DNA of 64,000 nucleotides. Source: Bin5 sp965116395. Its GTDB lineage: Bacteria; Chloroflexota; Anaerolineae; Caldilineales; Caldilineaceae. The position numbers and the translations under genes are program-made. The stretch covers positions 62,001 to 126,000 of the forward strand of contig OZ220684.1 in assembly GCA_965116395.1 (NCBI GenBank), read 5' to 3'. Each line of letters opens with the position of its first letter. Positions within the stretch are counted from its first letter, which is position 1. The notes beneath the pieces were generated by a model. The model worked only from the letters and a program-made list of their open reading frames with translations, was not told where the DNA came from and did not search any database. Shown in pieces: positions 63,071 to 64,000 of this stretch.

Positions 63071-63102
63071 AGCCCTGCCAATTCTATCACAGGCTTTTTT
63101 TT
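63071..63102 (+). terminator. Intrinsic-terminator-like hairpin upstream of glyA
   Basis: AGCC-C-TG (63071-63077, one bulged C) pairs with CAGGCT (63090-63095), followed by an eight-T run to 63102. It faces plus-strand transcription but lies before the glyA promoter, so it would stop read-through from upstream rather than end a gene seen here. Confidence 0.55.
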
Positions 63103-63292
63103 GAAGGTTAATCCGTGACATCGCCTCTTGTTCATAGTGTCTCGCGCGCGGGCAATCCTGACTCATTTTCCGGTAGCGGAAGGGACGGCTTCCCGGCCGA
63201 ACATTGGCGGCGTTGGCGGCGCCTCTTGTTTTGATTTCGGCGGAACATTCCAAGTTCCGCGGGGGTTACACATGCTGAATATCGTGTGAAAA

Positions 63293-63321
63293 TTGACGTA
63301 TGCCTGCGCCCGTGCTAATGT
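63293..63321 (+). promoter_or_regulatory. glyA: Promoter of glyA
   Basis: -35 TTGACG (63293-63298) and -10 TAATGT (63316-63321) are 17 bp apart. Transcription would begin near 63328, leaving a leader of about 63 bases. No glycine or other riboswitch parts are seen in so short a leader. Confidence 0.65.
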
Positions 63322-63390
63322 TCTCTGCTGGTGCAGATTGGATTTGAATTTTCGTGCTTTGAGAATGAAACGACTTTGGAGCGGACACCG

Positions 63391-64000
63391 ATGACCGTAA
63401 TTTCTTCAAAATCGCAGGCGGTTGGCGCGGCTCTTCCCGCCTGGACAGAACAACCTGATCCGCGGCAGTTGCTGCGGGACGGGGATCCCGAAATATACAG
63501 AGCGATAGAGTTGGAGCGACAGCGGCAGACGTACGGAATCGAACTGATCGCCAGCGAAAACTACGTTTTTCCCGAGGTGTTGGCGGCAGCCGGCAGTGTT
63601 CTGACGAATAAGTATGCCGAGGGCTATCCGGGACGGCGCTACTACGGCGGCTGCCAGTACGTTGATATTGCCGAAAAGATCGCCATTGAACGGGCGTTAG
63701 GACTTTTCGGGGCCGAGCATGCCAACGTACAGGCCCATTCCGGCGCCCAGGCCAACGCAGCGGTCTACATGGCCTTGTTGGAGCCGGGCGACACGGTATT
63801 GGCGATGAAGCTGGATCACGGAGGCCACTTGAGCCATGGATTCCATCTGAACAGTTCCGGCCACTACTACAACTTCATCCACTACGGGCTCGATCCCCAG
63901 ACCGAGCAACTCGATTATGATGTCATCCGGAAGATGGCAAACGAACACCGGCCAAAGCTACTCCTGGTGGGGGCCAGCGCCTACCCGCGCCATTTCGACT
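63391..64000 (+). CDS. glyA: Serine hydroxymethyltransferase (5' part; runs off window)
   Basis: PLP enzyme that converts serine and tetrahydrofolate to glycine and methylene-THF. The first 203 codons are visible: an N-terminal lead of about 25 residues, then YRAIELERQRQTYGIELIAS with ENYVFPEVL, NKYAEGYPGRRYYGGCQYVD, and NVQAHSGAQANAAVYMALLE. Next comes a region with HGGHLSHG-like HLSHGFHLNSSG, and the frame is open to the end at FD. ATG 63391 with GGAG about 12 bases upstream. The PLP-binding Lys lies beyond the window. It supplies the methylene-THF used by TrmFO among others. Confidence 0.95.
   Translation, partial: MTVISSKSQAVGAALPAWTEQPDPRQLLRDGDPEIYRAIELERQRQTYGIELIASENYVFPEVLAAAGSVLTNKYAEGYPGRRYYGGCQYVDIAEKIAIERALGLFGAEHANVQAHSGAQANAAVYMALLEPGDTVLAMKLDHGGHLSHGFHLNSSGHYYNFIHYGLDPQTEQLDYDVIRKMANEHRPKLLLVGASAYPRHFD

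Overview
The window is 64 kb of a moderately GC-rich bacterial chromosome, densely packed in long same-strand gene runs, with many GTG starts, clean AGGAG-type ribosome binding sites and one-gene-thick divergent or convergent junctions. The gene set (dnaX-ebfC-recR, a SUF cluster with its own SufR repressor, twin-arginine translocase, methylmalonyl-CoA mutase and epimerase, TrmFO, a YfhO-type membrane protein, BMP-type nucleoside ABC importer, many TPR proteins) fits a Chloroflexota bacterium of the Anaerolineae/Caldilineae type. That placement is an inference from gene content and style; no rRNA or tRNA gene was found to confirm it.

Layout. 1-8.2 kb (minus): a histone-deacetylase-like amidohydrolase cut by the window edge, an unknown 550-residue protein, and a BMP-family ABC importer (binding lipoprotein, two permeases, ATPase) read from a good promoter at 8359-8387. 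8.9-9.25 kb: rsfS, apparently starting at CTG. 9.3-18.6 kb (minus): one long directon: dnaX, ebfC, recR, methylmalonyl-CoA mutase large subunit, hotdog thioesterase, an AAA ATPase plus DUF4276 pair of defence type, methylmalonyl-CoA epimerase, a TPR protein and a divergent NDPK-like protein. 18.8-20.4 kb: a HEAT-like protein, possibly on a leaderless mRNA. 20.4-27.4 kb is the accessory island: a gene-free but hairpin-rich stretch ending in an intrinsic terminator, two tandem FRG-TPR paralogues with collagen-like Gly-X-Y tails, and a membrane-anchored TPR protein split into two overlapping frames.

27.6-34.2 kb (minus): sufR-sufC-sufB-sufD-rhodanese-sufU/iscU-Rieske-sufT. No cysteine desulfurase is present; a rhodanese sits between sufD and the scaffold gene. 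A near-consensus promoter and an inverted repeat that is a plausible SufR operator lie upstream of sufR. 35.0-42.0 kb (plus): yceD, rpmF, fabD, fabG, nusB, tatA, tatC, a small coiled-coil gene, a nucleotidyltransferase and a PAP2 phosphatase. 42.0-45.2 kb (minus): a secreted zinc metalloprotease lipoprotein and a CtaG-like protein. 45.5 kb: an alkyltransferase-like protein. 46.2-51.8 kb (minus): a giant YfhO-flippase fusion coupled to a GT2 glycosyltransferase. 52-64 kb: SH3b lipoprotein, trmFO, pyrimidine-nucleoside phosphorylase, GT4, a periplasmic-binding lipoprotein, mltG, an Amt-family protein that seems to lack both pore histidines, thpR, SCO1 and the start of glyA.

Three intergenic regions (8.6, 34.6 and 46.0 kb) carry copies of one dispersed, foldable repeat of about 85 bp; the 34.6 kb copy lies next to a perfect-phase array of twelve G-rich heptamers. 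The most interesting leads are the FRG-TPR-collagen pair with its hairpin-rich upstream region, the AAA/DUF4276 pair embedded in a methylmalonyl-CoA operon, the folded repeat family, and the SUF cluster without SufS.
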